From Sulfitobacter sp. W027 (GTDB taxonomy: Bacteria > Pseudomonadota > Alphaproteobacteria > Rhodobacterales > Rhodobacteraceae), in contig NZ_CP083564.1 of assembly GCF_025143985.1 (NCBI RefSeq), positions 1-64,000 on the forward strand: a stretch of 64,000 nt of DNA, read 5' to 3'. The translations under genes were made by a program, and so were the position numbers. Below are positions 48,330-58,672 of the stretch, piece by piece. Below the pieces are notes generated by a model. It had not been told where the DNA came from and did not search any database. It saw nothing but the letters and a program-made list of their open reading frames with translations. The first letter of the stretch is position 1, and every line of letters begins with the position of its first letter.

Positions 48330-48363
48330 GGAACGCCTATTTAGATGAACAAATAGGCGTTCC
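48330..48363 (+). terminator. Strong hairpin after the 40-residue ORF
   Basis: GGAACGCCTATTT and AAATAGGCGTTCC form a perfect 13-base stem around an 8-base loop, starting 12 bases after the small ORF stop. GCGTTTTCC follows. This supports the small ORF as a real transcription unit. Confidence 0.75.
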
Positions 48364-48398
48364 GGCGCGTTTTCCCCGAGCATTTGGCAGGGGAATTT

Positions 48399-49316
48399 AT
48401 GTCACCGAAGCGCGCAATCGTCATTCTGAACCGCGGTTCAGGCCGTCAAGACGGTGACCAAGCCGAAAGCACGATCCGAAACGCCTTTGCGCGGCACGGG
48501 ATCACGGCAGAATTCATTCACATCGACAAACGCGGCGACCCGGCGACTGCGGCGCGGCAGGCACTGTCTATGGGCGATGGGATTATCGCTGTGGCCGGGG
48601 GAGATGGGACGATCTCTGGGGTGACCTCAGCCATGGTCGGTCAAGAGCAGCCGCTCGGGATCATCCCGCAAGGCACGTTCAACTACTTCGCACGCTCGAT
48701 GGGCATCCCCGAAGACCTTGACGGCGCGGTGGACGTTATCGCTTCGGGTCAAAGCAGTCCTGTCCATGTGGCGACGATCAATGGCGAGACCTTCCTCAAC
48801 AATGCGAGCATCGGCGCCTATCCAGCAATCCTCAAAACACGCGAGGGGATCTACCGCCGTTGGGGCCGTAGCCGGGTCGCCGCCTATTGGTCGGTGATCA
48901 AGGCGTTAATGGGCTTTCGAACGACGCTCAAGCTGACCATCGCGGTCGACGGGAAGGAGACCAAACTTCGCACTCCGCTCGTTTTTGCCGTCAACAACGC
49001 ATTCCAATTGGATCAGATGGGCCTCGACGGGCAAGACTGCATTGCCCGAGGTGACATGGTGCTGCTGGTCGCCCCAGACACCTACCGCTTTGGCCTGCTG
49101 CGCCATGCTGTGGCTTTAGCGACAGGGATGGCCAAGCCCCATACCGATTATGAAATGCTCTGCGGTTCCGAGATCGAAATCCGCATGAAACAGCGAAAGC
49201 GCTATGTTGCGCGGGACGGAGAGATCGCGGTTATGGAAGGCCCCTACCGCCTCACCCGGGCCACGCCGCCCCTGCGTATATTCGTGCCCGAAACCGGAAA
49301 GGAGGCCGTGAGATGA
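48399..49316 (+). CDS. Diacylglycerol/lipid kinase-family protein
   Basis: A 305-residue DAGK-catalytic-domain protein that probably phosphorylates a lipid. It has ILNRGSGRQDGDQAE at the start, the nucleotide-binding GGDGTISGVTSAM, and IIPQGTFNYFARSMGIP, a common variant of the GTxNdfAr motif. ATG 48399 after AGGGGAA is chosen; a TTG 15 bases upstream is less likely. It overlaps the metallophosphoesterase gene by ATGA. The lipid substrate is not predictable. Confidence 0.85.
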   Translation: MSPKRAIVILNRGSGRQDGDQAESTIRNAFARHGITAEFIHIDKRGDPATAARQALSMGDGIIAVAGGDGTISGVTSAMVGQEQPLGIIPQGTFNYFARSMGIPEDLDGAVDVIASGQSSPVHVATINGETFLNNASIGAYPAILKTREGIYRRWGRSRVAAYWSVIKALMGFRTTLKLTIAVDGKETKLRTPLVFAVNNAFQLDQMGLDGQDCIARGDMVLLVAPDTYRFGLLRHAVALATGMAKPHTDYEMLCGSEIEIRMKQRKRYVARDGEIAVMEGPYRLTRATPPLRIFVPETGKEAVR

Positions 49317-50119
49317 GCCGTTTGATCCATCTATCCGACCTGCATTTCGGCAAGGACCGACCCGATCTTCTGACTCCGCTGCTTGAGTCAGTAAACGCCT
49401 TTGACCCCGATCTGGTAATCATCTCGGGTGATTTGACCCAACGCGCGCGCGAAAAGGAATACCGCGCAGCGCGGGCATTTATCGACCGGATCAACGCGCC
49501 GGTGTTGAGCGTGCCGGGCAATCATGACATTCCGCTTCACCGTCCCTTCACCCGTTTCCTTACGCCATGGCGCTATTACCGCCGCTGGATTGATCGTGAC
49601 CTGACTCCGGTTCATGAGGGTGCGGATTTTATTGCGGTTGGGATCAATACGGTGGACCGCTTTAAATGGCAGACCGGCAAGCTCGGTCTTCGCCGTCTGC
49701 GGCGCGCCTGTCGTGCCCTGTCGGGCGGCGGAGATAACACCCTGCGCATCGCTGTGTGCCATCACCCGTTGGATCACCCCACGGAAACGCACAAGCGCCC
49801 CATTCCCGGTGCCAGACGCGCCCTGCGCCGCCTGCTGGACTGCGGTGCAGACCTGATCCTATCGGGCCACCTGCACATCTGGCACGCAGGCACATTTGCC
49901 CACCCAGCCCCGGAACATGACGGGCACCTGGCAATCCAACTGCACGCAGGCACCAGCCTCTCCTCGCGCCAGCGGGGGGAGCCGAATGACTTCAACCTGA
50001 TCGATATCTCACCGCTGCACGTTAACCTTGCGCGTATCAGTTTTGACGACCGTAAAAAGGCCTTTACAAAAGCAGAGGCCCGGCAATTTGACCGGGCCTC
50101 TGGAGAATTTGTTTTGTAA
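49313..50119 (+). CDS. Metallophosphoesterase
   Basis: A 268-residue calcineurin-like phosphoesterase of the CpdA/Icc type. The metal-binding motifs are in order: LIHLSDLHFGK (D-x-H), IISGDLTQRAREKEY (GD), VPGNHDIPL (GNHD), CHHPLDHP and LSGHLHIWHAG (GHxH). It may act on cyclic nucleotides or phospholipid products. It is coupled to the lipid kinase gene upstream (ATGA), which suggests a phospholipid or signalling role. Confidence 0.88.
   Translation: MSRLIHLSDLHFGKDRPDLLTPLLESVNAFDPDLVIISGDLTQRAREKEYRAARAFIDRINAPVLSVPGNHDIPLHRPFTRFLTPWRYYRRWIDRDLTPVHEGADFIAVGINTVDRFKWQTGKLGLRRLRRACRALSGGGDNTLRIAVCHHPLDHPTETHKRPIPGARRALRRLLDCGADLILSGHLHIWHAGTFAHPAPEHDGHLAIQLHAGTSLSSRQRGEPNDFNLIDISPLHVNLARISFDDRKKAFTKAEARQFDRASGEFVL
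50074..50101. terminator. Hairpin at the 3' end of the metallophosphoesterase gene
   Basis: AGAGGCCCGG and CCGGGCCTCT form a 10-base stem around CAATTTGA inside the last codons of the plus-strand gene, followed by T-rich sequence. It lies just beyond the infB stop and may terminate transcription from both sides. Confidence 0.6.
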
Positions 50120-50128
50120 GCGCGCGGC

Positions 50129-52597
50129 TTAAGTCAAGGTGCGTGTCACTTCTTCGCGCTCGAAAATCTCGATCACATCGCCGGGGCGGATGTCGTCGTA
50201 ATTCTCGAATGCCATGCCGCATTCCTGCCCGGACTGAACCTCCGGCACTTCGTCCTTGAAGCGCTTGAGTGTTTTCAGCGTACCTTCGTGGATCACGACG
50301 TTGTCGCGCAGCAGACGCACGCCGGCGCTGCGGCGGGCGACGCCTTCGGTGACCAGACAGCCCGCAACTTTGCCCACACCGGTGACCTTGAAGACTTCTT
50401 TAATGTTGGCATAGCCAATGAAGTTTTCTTTGATCTCGGCGCTGAGCAGGCCGCTTGCAGCCGCTTTGACGTCATCCACAAGGTCATAGATGACCGAGTA
50501 GTAGCGGATTTCGACACCTTTCTGGTTTGCCGTGTTCCGCGCCGAGGCATTGGCACGGACATTAAAGCCCATGATCGGTGCGCCGGAGGCTTCGGCAAGG
50601 CCGACATCCGTCTCGGTGATCGCGCCCACACCGGAGTGCAGAACCCGAACACGGACTTCGTCGTTGCCGATTTTCTCCATCGCCTGAACGATCGCTTCGG
50701 CAGAACCCTGCACGTCGGCTTTGACCAAAATCGGCAGCTCGCTGACGTCTTCGTTCGCCTTGGCGTTGGCCATGAGCTGTTCCAGCGTCGTGGCAGCACC
50801 GGCAGCGGCACGTTTGTCCTTGGCAGCATTGGCGCGGTATTCAGCAATCTCGCGGGCCTGCGCTTCGGTTTCGGTCACGTTCAATACGTCACCGGCCTCT
50901 GGCGTGCCGTTGATGCCAAGCACCTCGACCGGGACCGATGGCCCGGCTTCTTTGACGCGCTCACCTTGGTCGTTGATCAGCGCACGGACCTTACCGTACT
51001 GCTCACCCACAACAAAGATATCGCCCTGACGCAACGTGCCGTTTTGTACCAGCACGGTCGCCACGGGGCCGCGGCCCACGTCAAGCTGCGCTTCGATCAC
51101 CGCACCCACAGCGGCCCGGTTCGGGTTCGCCTTGAGTTCGAGGATTTCCGACTGCAGCGCGATGGCTTCAAGCAGATCGTCCAGACCTTGGCCCGTTGCC
51201 GCCGACACTTCGACGTCCTGCACATCACCGGACATCTTCTCAACGATAACCTCATGCTGAAGCAGATCGGTACGGACCTTATCGGGGTTCGCGGCAGGTT
51301 TATCGATCTTGTTGATCGCCACGATCATCGGCACCTTGGCCGCTTTCGCATGGGCAATCGCTTCGATCGTCTGCGGCATCACGGCGTCATCCGCCGCGAC
51401 CACCAGAACCACAATATCCGTTACCTGAGCCCCGCGCGAACGCATGGAGGTAAAGGCCGCGTGGCCGGGCGTGTCGAGGAAGGACAAGACCGCGCCAGTG
51501 TCGGTCGTGACCTGATAGGCACCGATGTGCTGGGTAATCCCACCGGCTTCGCCAGCAACCACTTTTGCATTCCGGATCGCATCAAGCAACGACGTCTTGC
51601 CGTGGTCAACGTGGCCCATGATCGTGATGACAGGCGGACGACCTTGCAGGTCCTCGGGCTTGTCTTCGATCTCTTTGATGACGTCTTCAACATCAGAGTC
51701 GCTGACGCGCACAACCTTGTGGCCGAACTCTTCGATGATGAGTTCCGCAGTGTCCGCATCAATGGATTCGTTCTGCGTGACCATCATGCCGTTCTGCATC
51801 AGCGCCTTCACAACGGCGCCGGTTTTCTCGGCCATACGGTTGGCAAGCTCGGACACAACAATCGCCGGGGGCAGATTGACGTTGCGCACGATCTTTTCGC
51901 GCTCAACCTGACCACCCATGGCTTTCTGGCGCGCCCGCTCTTGCTTACGCTTCATCTGCGCCATCGAACGCTGACGGCCACCCTCACCACCGGTGAGAGC
52001 CTGGTTCACGGTCAGCTTGCCAGAACGGCGGCTGTCGCCACCTTTGCTGCGCTTCTTGGTCTCGTCGCGGTCGCGCTCTGTCGTCTTGCGCGGCGTTGCG
52101 GCGGGCATAGGCTTGTTGCCCGGCTCGCGCGCGGCGGCAGGTTCTGGGGCAGGAGCGGCAGCGGCGGCTTCAGCCTCTGCTTTGCGGCGCGCGTCCTCCT
52201 CGGCTTTCGCCTTGAGGCTTTCTTCGCGCTCACGCTCTTCGCGTTCCTTGGCTTCGATCTCGGCCCGGCGGCGCTCGCGCTCTTCGGCGCGGGCCTTTTC
52301 TTCGGCCTCACGTGCTGCTGCTTCCTCGACCTCACGGGCTTTGGCAGCCTGAACAGCCTTCAGACGACGCTCCATCTCGGCATCGGTGATGCCTGCGGGA
52401 CGTTTCTTGGGATCCCCAATCGGCCCGGCACCCGGCCCGGTTGGTTTCTGGCCACCCGGCTTGGGCACCACAACACGCTTGCGCTTGGTTTCGACCACAA
52501 CGTTTTTGGTACGCCCGTGGCTAAAGCTTTGCTTTACATTCCCCGGACGCGCGCCGCCGCGCAGACCCAATGTTTTTTTGCCGTCACTATCGCTCAT
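50129..52597 (-). CDS. infB: Translation initiation factor IF-2
   Basis: IF-2 brings initiator tRNA to the 30S subunit and promotes subunit joining. The 822-residue protein has the long charged, low-complexity N-terminal region (about 1-230), an IF2-N segment, and the G domain with [24 protein letters not shown] and NKIDK. The C-terminal domains end [11 protein letters not shown]. It is the last gene of the rimP-nusA-ylxR-infB operon. Confidence 0.97.
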   Translation of the reverse strand: MSDSDGKKTLGLRGGARPGNVKQSFSHGRTKNVVVETKRKRVVVPKPGGQKPTGPGAGPIGDPKKRPAGITDAEMERRLKAVQAAKAREVEEAAAREAEEKARAEERERRRAEIEAKEREEREREESLKAKAEEDARRKAEAEAAAAAPAPEPAAAREPGNKPMPAATPRKTTERDRDETKKRSKGGDSRRSGKLTVNQALTGGEGGRQRSMAQMKRKQERARQKAMGGQVEREKIVRNVNLPPAIVVSELANRMAEKTGAVVKALMQNGMMVTQNESIDADTAELIIEEFGHKVVRVSDSDVEDVIKEIEDKPEDLQGRPPVITIMGHVDHGKTSLLDAIRNAKVVAGEAGGITQHIGAYQVTTDTGAVLSFLDTPGHAAFTSMRSRGAQVTDIVVLVVAADDAVMPQTIEAIAHAKAAKVPMIVAINKIDKPAANPDKVRTDLLQHEVIVEKMSGDVQDVEVSAATGQGLDDLLEAIALQSEILELKANPNRAAVGAVIEAQLDVGRGPVATVLVQNGTLRQGDIFVVGEQYGKVRALINDQGERVKEAGPSVPVEVLGINGTPEAGDVLNVTETEAQAREIAEYRANAAKDKRAAAGAATTLEQLMANAKANEDVSELPILVKADVQGSAEAIVQAMEKIGNDEVRVRVLHSGVGAITETDVGLAEASGAPIMGFNVRANASARNTANQKGVEIRYYSVIYDLVDDVKAAASGLLSAEIKENFIGYANIKEVFKVTGVGKVAGCLVTEGVARRSAGVRLLRDNVVIHEGTLKTLKRFKDEVPEVQSGQECGMAFENYDDIRPGDVIEIFEREEVTRTLT

Positions 52598-52606
52598 GAA
52601 GCTCGT

Positions 52607-53227
52607 CTATCCTTTCGGATGGCCGTTGCCACCCTCGTTTACGCGCACGCCTTTAAGTCTACCGGCTTCCTCTACAACACGTTGCGTGAGTCCACCAGAG
52701 GCGAGCGCCCCATGTATCACAGTTTGGCGACCGAATGCCAAACCCAATTCATCCGCTGTCAACCAGCCGATGTAATGACCATAGTGTGGGGTGCTCAGCT
52801 TGGACTTTCCGCGCCCTGACCCATCTACGGCCTGTATCAATACTTCGGCCTCTTCGGATTGCAGCCAACCCTTGACCTTTTCATAGCCGGCGACCGCCTT
52901 GCCCGCTTTCCGCTGGAGCGAGATCAAGTCCACCACCCGGCGCGCCAACTGCTGTTCGACTTCGTCGATCAACCCTTCAGGCAGCGTGACCGGCTGTTTC
53001 GCCGACCGGGAGAAGGCCTTTTTCTTGACCGCAAGTTCCAGCGCGGCACGATCCGCCGCGACATAGATGCCCCGGCCCGGCAGTTTACCCAGAATATCCG
53101 GGTAAACCTGATTGTCCGGGCCGATCACAAAACGGATCAGCCCGTGTTTTGGTTGCACTTCGCCCGTGGCAATGCACTTGCGTTCTGCACCGTCAGAGCG
53201 GTCTTTCGAGGCGCCACCGCGTCCCAT
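52607..53227 (-). CDS. ylxR: YlxR/DUF448 RNA-binding protein with L7Ae-like domain
   Basis: A 206-residue two-domain protein. The N-terminal part is the DUF448/YlxR fold (RKCIATGEVQPKHGLIRFV ... LPGRGIYVAADRAAL). The second half resembles L7Ae-type RNA-binding proteins (DLISLQRKAGKAVAGYEKVK ... ADELGLAFGRQTVIHGAL). This fusion is standard between nusA and infB in alphaproteobacteria. ATG 53227 is used rather than a TTG six bases upstream. It probably contributes to ribosome or tRNA function, but the role is not settled. Confidence 0.9.
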   Translation of the reverse strand: MGRGGASKDRSDGAERKCIATGEVQPKHGLIRFVIGPDNQVYPDILGKLPGRGIYVAADRAALELAVKKKAFSRSAKQPVTLPEGLIDEVEQQLARRVVDLISLQRKAGKAVAGYEKVKGWLQSEEAEVLIQAVDGSGRGKSKLSTPHYGHYIGWLTADELGLAFGRQTVIHGALASGGLTQRVVEEAGRLKGVRVNEGGNGHPKG

Positions 53228-53248
53228 GTGCAACCCCCGAGGCCCGAC

Positions 53249-54877
53249 TTAGGCCTCGGCCTCCTCGGCGTTATCGCCGTCTGTTTCTGCGTCGCCTTCG
53301 TCCGCATCACTCTCAAGCTCGGTCGGGTCGACCCAGCCCAGCATAACACGGGCGGTCATGATCATGGCCTGCGCATCTTCGAGGCTCACCTCGAAGGGCT
53401 CAAGCGCACCGTCGTCCTTAACGCGTTCGCCGTTGACCGTGGTCCAGCCGCCAGCCAGTTCCCAATCGGCACAGGTGGCGAAATCTTCCAAGGTCTTCAC
53501 GTCGTCCTTGGCCAGCGCTTCTAACATTTGGGAGGTCAGACCCTCAAATTCAACCAGACTATCTTCGACACCAAGCGCACGGGCATTATCAAGCGCCGCT
53601 TTGTTCTGCGCTTCCAGCACATCACGGGCGCGGGCCTGCAATTCGCCTGCGGTGTCTTCGTCGACACCATCGATGACCAGCAGCTCGTCGACTTCGACGT
53701 AGGCCACTTCTTCGAGGTTGGTGAAGCCTTCGGAAACCAGAAGCTGGGCGAAGAATTCGTCCAGATCGAGGTTGTCCATGAACAGCTTGGTACGCAGTTC
53801 AAACTCGGCCTGACGGCGCTGGCTTTCCTGCTCTTCGGTCATGATGTCGATATCGAGACCGGTCAGCTGGCTGGCCAGACGCACGTTCTGACCACGGCGG
53901 CCAATGGCGAGCGACAGCTGCTCTTCGGGCACGACCACTTCGATCTTGCCGGCTTCTTCGTCGAGAACCACTTTCGACACTTCCGCGGGCTGCAGCGCGT
54001 TTACAAGGAACGTGGGCTGGTCTTCATTCCATGGAATGATGTCGATCTTCTCACCCTGAAGCTCGTTCACGACGGCCTGCACGCGGGAGCCGCGCATACC
54101 AACGCAGGCACCGACGGGGTCGATGGAGCCGTCATAGGAGATCACGGCAATCTTGGCGCGCGAACCCGGATCACGGGCCACGGCCTTGATCTCGATGATA
54201 CCGTCATAGATTTCCGGCACTTCCATTTTGAACAGCTCGGCCATGAATTCAGGCGCGGTGCGGCTCAGGAAAATCTGCGGGCCGCGCTGCTCGCGGCGCA
54301 CGTCTTTGATGTAGACGCGGATACGGTCGTTCGGGCGATAGCTTTCGCGGCCAATCTTCTCGTTGCGGCGCAGGATCGCTTCGCCAGCACCCACATCGAC
54401 GATGACGTTGCCATACTCTTCGCGCTTGACCAGACCGTTGATGATCGTGCCTGCGCGGTCTTTGAATTCTTCGTACTGACGGTCACGCTCAGCTTCGCGG
54501 ACCTTCTGCAAAATCACCTGCTTGGCCGATTGCGCCGCGATCCGGCCCATCTCAACCGGGGGGACTTCTTCGACGTAGGTGTCGCCCACCTTGGGGTCGG
54601 CCATGTATTGCTTGGCCTGATCGACGGTGAACTCAGCCTGATAGTTCTCAAGCTCTTCGTCCTCGACCACGGTGCGAACGCGGGTGAAGGTGGCCTTGCC
54701 GGTCTTGCGGTCGATGTCGACCCGGATGTCCATCTCGGCGCCGTAGCGGGACTTGGCGGCACGGGCGAGGGATTCCTCCATCGCTTCGACGACCAGACCG
54801 GGGTCGATCATCTTTTCGCGCGCCACCGCCTCGGCGGTTTGCAACAGCTCAAGCTGGTTTGCAGATGTAATGGCCAT
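53249..54877 (-). CDS. nusA: Transcription termination/antitermination factor NusA
   Basis: NusA binds RNA polymerase and controls pausing, termination and antitermination. The 542-residue protein has the N-terminal polymerase-binding domain, an S1 domain ([20 protein letters not shown]), two KH domains ([40 protein letters not shown]), and acidic C-terminal repeats. It overlaps rimP by one base at its start and lies upstream of ylxR-infB. Confidence 0.97.
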   Translation of the reverse strand: MAITSANQLELLQTAEAVAREKMIDPGLVVEAMEESLARAAKSRYGAEMDIRVDIDRKTGKATFTRVRTVVEDEELENYQAEFTVDQAKQYMADPKVGDTYVEEVPPVEMGRIAAQSAKQVILQKVREAERDRQYEEFKDRAGTIINGLVKREEYGNVIVDVGAGEAILRRNEKIGRESYRPNDRIRVYIKDVRREQRGPQIFLSRTAPEFMAELFKMEVPEIYDGIIEIKAVARDPGSRAKIAVISYDGSIDPVGACVGMRGSRVQAVVNELQGEKIDIIPWNEDQPTFLVNALQPAEVSKVVLDEEAGKIEVVVPEEQLSLAIGRRGQNVRLASQLTGLDIDIMTEEQESQRRQAEFELRTKLFMDNLDLDEFFAQLLVSEGFTNLEEVAYVEVDELLVIDGVDEDTAGELQARARDVLEAQNKAALDNARALGVEDSLVEFEGLTSQMLEALAKDDVKTLEDFATCADWELAGGWTTVNGERVKDDGALEPFEVSLEDAQAMIMTARVMLGWVDPTELESDADEGDAETDGDNAEEAEA

Positions 54878-55455
54878 TAGGTGTCTCCCTCAGCAGACTC
54901 TTCAGTCTCGATATCATCAAAATCGGTTTCGTCGATCGCACCAGACGCCTTGCGCTGGCGGAGCATTTCTTTGATCAGGTCGTCGGTCAGGACCAGCTTC
55001 GCGTCACTCAGCCAGTCGAACTGCAGGCCAATGGTGCCTTCTTCGACGTTGATCAGCACTTCTCCACCTTCGACGCCTGCCAACTCGCCCTTAAAGCGGC
55101 GGCGGCCGTCGATCAGCTCGGTTGTTTCGATCTTGGCCTCATAGCCCTCGAACGCATCAAAATCTTTGAGCCGCGTCAGCGGACGATCGATGCCGGGGCT
55201 TGAAACCTCAAGCGCGTATTCGTCAAGGATCGGATCTTCGACATCCAGAACCGCGCCGATTGCCTGAGAAATCTTGGCGCATTCATCCACTTCGATCCCG
55301 CCATCAGGCCGGTCGGCCATGACTTGCAGGATCGTGGACTTGCCCGACATCAGGCGGACGCGCACCAATTCAAAACCCATGTCCTCGATCACAGGGGTGA
55401 TGATCTCGGCCAGACGGCGGTCAATGGCGGCTTTGGCAATCAGGTCGTTCGACAT
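54877..55455 (-). CDS. rimP: Ribosome maturation factor RimP
   Basis: RimP helps assemble the 30S subunit. The 192-residue protein has the N-terminal domain ([19 protein letters not shown]) and the signature [20 protein letters not shown]. The C-terminal SH3-like domain is followed by an acidic extension ([10 protein letters not shown]). It heads the nusA operon. Its promoter must lie in the short gap after the terminator at 55494-55517. Confidence 0.96.
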   Translation of the reverse strand: MSNDLIAKAAIDRRLAEIITPVIEDMGFELVRVRLMSGKSTILQVMADRPDGGIEVDECAKISQAIGAVLDVEDPILDEYALEVSSPGIDRPLTRLKDFDAFEGYEAKIETTELIDGRRRFKGELAGVEGGEVLINVEEGTIGLQFDWLSDAKLVLTDDLIKEMLRQRKASGAIDETDFDDIETEESAEGDT

Positions 55456-55493
55456 GAGACATCCAATTTAAATCAGGCAGTTTCGTTCAGGCA

Positions 55494-55517
55494 TAAAAAA
55501 ACGGGCGCGCGGCCCGT
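55494..55517 (-). terminator. Rho-independent terminator upstream of rimP
   Basis: On the minus strand ACGGGC-CGCGC-GCCCGT is followed by a run of T (the A-run at 55494-55500). It ends transcription of the pip/peptide-binding gene pair before rimP. Confidence 0.85.
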
Positions 55518-55607
55518 GTTCAAGATCGGTGGAGCCTTCGGTTTGGACCCGAAAGCGCCGCTGTTGAGAGGGGATATAGGCCGAATGCCGCGAAACTGCA
55601 ACCCCCG

Positions 55608-56471
55608 TCAGCCGAACCACCAGCGCTCGGGCGCACGCAGGTTATCCATCGGCGCTTGGCGTCCGGGGTTGGGGGGCTGGCGCAGATCGCCCGACAGGGC
55701 GCTGACCCCACCGGCACTGTCGGTCTGAAGCGTCACATCGCCCCGTTCGCGATAGCGCGGGCGGGCGGGCAAATCCGCTGCATCAACAAGCCTTTCGCTC
55801 AATGCCTGCGCGCGCACCTCCCGCGCCGGGATCGAGACAAGCTCGACCGTATCGAACCATCCGGCGATGCCGTCTTTGTAATGCGTCTCTACCCGCTCGG
55901 CCAAAACCTGACGCCCGGCGGAAAAGCGCCGCAGACGGTAAAGCCCGGTGCCGATCCCCGCCTCAGGGGCATGGGCGGGGCGGATCACATAGCGCGGTTC
56001 GGACAGCAACAGCGGCAGACCGGGATTCGCTTGGGGCAGGGTGATCTGCACATGCAGGGCACCCCGCGCGGAAATCTCAGTTTGAGGCAGTACCCTTTGC
56101 AGAGTGGCTACCACATCGTTTGCGGTTAGCGGGCTGCCGTCGTGAAACCGCACATCGGGCCGGAGATCAAACCGCCACTGTCGCGCACCCTCGCTCGCTT
56201 GCCAGCCGGTCGCCAACTCCCCTTTCAGGATGCCGTTGCCCGCCACTTCGGTCAGCGTGTCGAAGATCAGCCCTTGCCGCGCGACCTGCATGAAAAGCCC
56301 GTCACCCTTCAGCCAATCGTCCTGACGCGTCGCTCCTGAAAGCGCCAGCCGCAGCCGCCCACCTCGGCGCGGCGGCTCGCCTGCACTTGCCCCCGTCGCG
56401 GCCAACAGAGCGGCCGCCGCACCGGTGGTAAAAAGCGCCCGGCGATCCAGCAGAGAGTTACGCCCACTCAT
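55608..56471 (-). CDS. Short peptide/oligopeptide-binding-like protein (SBP_bac_5)
   Basis: The 287-residue exported protein resembles the N-terminal part of family-5 solute-binding proteins (RGGRLRLALSGA, WRFDLRPDVRFHDGSPLTANDVVATLQRV split over two strands). Usual members have about 500 residues, and the second lobe is largely missing. The signal (DRRALFTTGAAAALLAATG) is twin-arginine-like. No ABC permease or ATPase is next to it. It overlaps the pip stop by ATGA, which suggests a link to peptide use. It may be a degenerate but stable short variant. Confidence 0.7.
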   Translation of the reverse strand: MSGRNSLLDRRALFTTGAAAALLAATGASAGEPPRRGGRLRLALSGATRQDDWLKGDGLFMQVARQGLIFDTLTEVAGNGILKGELATGWQASEGARQWRFDLRPDVRFHDGSPLTANDVVATLQRVLPQTEISARGALHVQITLPQANPGLPLLLSEPRYVIRPAHAPEAGIGTGLYRLRRFSAGRQVLAERVETHYKDGIAGWFDTVELVSIPAREVRAQALSERLVDAADLPARPRYRERGDVTLQTDSAGGVSALSGDLRQPPNPGRQAPMDNLRAPERWWFG

Positions 56472-57439
56472 CGCTGACCAATCCTATCCATCGTGCGCAC
56501 AAGTTCCGCGCTGATCCCCGGCTCTGACAGCGCGTGGCCTGCGTTGCGGATCATCCGCAGATCGGCATTGGGCCAGCGTTCAGCCAGCGCATAGGCACCG
56601 GCAGGCGGGCAGATCATGTCGTAACGTCCCTGTACGATGACGCCCGGAATATGCGCGATGCGCCCCATATGTTCGAGGATCTGACCGTCGAATTCCAGAA
56701 AACCATTGTTGGTGAAGTAATGGTTCTCCAACCGCGAGAACGCCCGCGCATAGGCCGAAGGACCGCCATGCGAAACGCCATCGGAATGCACCGACGCCAG
56801 CGCGTTTTCCCAAGCGGCCCATGCGCGGCCATAGTCCTGCTCGACCCGCAGATCGCCCGAGAACAGCCGCCGGTGATAGGCCGCAATGAGATCGTCGCGC
56901 TCGTCTTCGGGGATCAGGTTCACAAAGCGCGCCCAAAGCTCGGGCCAGAACCGCCCGGCCCCGCCGCCGTAGAACCAATCAAGCTCGGCCTGCGTCATCA
57001 GGAACACGCCGCGCAGGATCAGATGACGCACCGCTTCTGGATGCGCTTGCGCATAAATCAGCGCCAGCGTCGCCCCCCAAGAACCGCCAAAAACCATCCA
57101 TTTGTCGATACCCAGTGTGCTGCGAATCAGCTCGATATCCGCGACCAAATGCCATGTCGTGTTGTCCGTAACCGACGCATGCGGGGTGGAGCGCCCGCAG
57201 CCGCGCTGGTCGAACAGCACCACCCGGTACACCTTTGGGTCGAAATACCGCCGCATCGCCGGGCTACAGCCGCCGCCGGGGCCGCCATGGAGCACGACAA
57301 CGGGGATACCATCGGGGTTGCCGCATTGTTCGACATAGACCTGATGTCCCTGCCCCACAGACAACATCCGCTGGTCGAAAGGCTCAACCGGCGGATAAAG
57401 ATGCGCTGCGTCGCGTTTTTGGTCGGGATACTTGTCCAT
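56468..57439 (-). CDS. pip: Prolyl aminopeptidase
   Basis: This alpha/beta-hydrolase removes N-terminal proline from peptides. The 323-residue protein has the oxyanion region VVLHGGPGGGCSPAM, FDQRGCGRSTPHA, and the nucleophile elbow GGSWGATLAL (Ser120). The acid and His are in RYDMICP and RNAGHALSEPG. Length and motifs match family S33. The downstream peptide-binding gene starts in its stop (ATGA). Confidence 0.95.
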   Translation of the reverse strand: MDKYPDQKRDAAHLYPPVEPFDQRMLSVGQGHQVYVEQCGNPDGIPVVVLHGGPGGGCSPAMRRYFDPKVYRVVLFDQRGCGRSTPHASVTDNTTWHLVADIELIRSTLGIDKWMVFGGSWGATLALIYAQAHPEAVRHLILRGVFLMTQAELDWFYGGGAGRFWPELWARFVNLIPEDERDDLIAAYHRRLFSGDLRVEQDYGRAWAAWENALASVHSDGVSHGGPSAYARAFSRLENHYFTNNGFLEFDGQILEHMGRIAHIPGVIVQGRYDMICPPAGAYALAERWPNADLRMIRNAGHALSEPGISAELVRTMDRIGQR

Positions 57440-57487
57440 TGCCGCCCTATATAGTCATTGAACCCAAAAGAGCACAGGGAGATCAGA

Positions 57488-58246
57488 ATGCAAGCGGATC
57501 AATCAACCATCGACCCCGCCGAGATCGCCAAATTCGAGGCGATGGCCGCTGAATGGTGGGATCTGAACGGCAAGTTCAAGCCGCTGCACATGCTGAACCC
57601 TTGCCGGTTGGACTATATCACCAATCAGATCGCCGGGGAGTTTGACCGCGATTTGACTTCTCCCACCCCCTTTGAAGGTCTGCGCATCCTCGACATCGGC
57701 TGCGGTGGCGGGCTGCTATCTGAACCCATGGCGCGGCTTGGAGCCGACGTCGTGGGCGCTGATGCGGCTGCGGGTAATATCCCGGTTGCGCAGGTGCATG
57801 CCCATCAGTCGGGGTTGGACATCGATTATCGCCACACCACAGCCGAAGCCTTGGCGGAAGCGGGTGAAAAATTTAATGTCGTTCTGAACATGGAGGTCGT
57901 TGAGCATGTCGCCTCGCCCATCGACTATCTGACGGCTTGTCGCCGTTTGCTGAAACCCGGCGGGCTGCACATCTGCTCAACGCTGAACCGCAATCCGAAG
58001 TCCTTTATGATGGCGATTGTCGGGGCAGAGCATGTGATGCGCTGGCTGCCCAAGGGCACGCATGACTGGAACAAGTTCATCACACCGGATGAACTTTTTG
58101 ACCTGCTGAACCGCGCCGGATTGGAGCCTGTTGACCGCAAGGGTTTCGTCTTTAATCCCGTCGCATGGTCTTGGCGTCTGTCGGATCGGGATCTGAGCGT
58201 GAACTACGTTACGGCCAGCCTCAACCCTGGCTCAACTGACGCCTGA
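57488..58246 (+). CDS. ubiG: Ubiquinone biosynthesis O-methyltransferase UbiG
   Basis: UbiG performs both O-methylations in ubiquinone synthesis. The 252-residue SAM-dependent enzyme has [20 protein letters not shown] near the start, motif [21 protein letters not shown], and [15 protein letters not shown] 57488 with GGGAG upstream is chosen over an in-frame start 30 bases earlier. Its 3' end overlaps the 3' end of the marR gene by 26 bases on the opposite strand. Confidence 0.95.
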   Translation: MQADQSTIDPAEIAKFEAMAAEWWDLNGKFKPLHMLNPCRLDYITNQIAGEFDRDLTSPTPFEGLRILDIGCGGGLLSEPMARLGADVVGADAAAGNIPVAQVHAHQSGLDIDYRHTTAEALAEAGEKFNVVLNMEVVEHVASPIDYLTACRRLLKPGGLHICSTLNRNPKSFMMAIVGAEHVMRWLPKGTHDWNKFITPDELFDLLNRAGLEPVDRKGFVFNPVAWSWRLSDRDLSVNYVTASLNPGSTDA

Positions 58247-58661
58247 GCGCGCGCAGGATCGGCAGCGTGGCGCGGACCTGCTCTTCGCCCAGATCATCCA
58301 CCACGTTGGAAATCATCGGCGTGATCGCGTTCACCGCTGCATCCCGCGCTTGTCGCCCGGCAGGGCTGATCGCGACCATCTTGCGCCGCGCGTCATCCCA
58401 ATCGGGGCGGATATGGACATAACCGGCCCATTCCAGCTTGCTCAGCGTGTTGGTCATCGCCCCGCGCGTGACGTTGAAGGTCTCTGCCAGTTGCGCGGGC
58501 GAGCGTTCTCCGCCGTGCCACGACAGGGAGTTCAGCACCGAAAAGTGCGAGATCTCCATCCCGCGCGGAAGAACCCGCGTGAGGCGACTGCGCACCTGTT
58601 GATCGGCGGCCAGCAATTCACCGAACAGCATGATCGCAAGTGTGTTTTTATCGTCGGTCAT
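58221..58661 (-). CDS. MarR-family transcriptional regulator
   Basis: A 146-residue winged-helix repressor of the MarR type. The DNA-binding part contains [40 protein letters not shown] and the wing [16 protein letters not shown]. It follows the nitrilase-family gene on the same strand with an 11-base gap and probably shares its transcript. The ligand is unknown. Confidence 0.88.
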   Translation of the reverse strand: MTDDKNTLAIMLFGELLAADQQVRSRLTRVLPRGMEISHFSVLNSLSWHGGERSPAQLAETFNVTRGAMTNTLSKLEWAGYVHIRPDWDDARRKMVAISPAGRQARDAAVNAITPMISNVVDDLGEEQVRATLPILRALRRQLSQG

Positions 58662-58672
58662 CTTAGGTCCGG

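Noticed and set aside
50288..52819. Very long open frame (over 800 codons) antisense to infB, with similar long antisense frames over nusA, secA and icd
   Set aside because: They mirror real, well-recognised genes in GC-rich DNA, have His/Arg/Leu-rich nonsense composition, and show no domains or ribosome sites.
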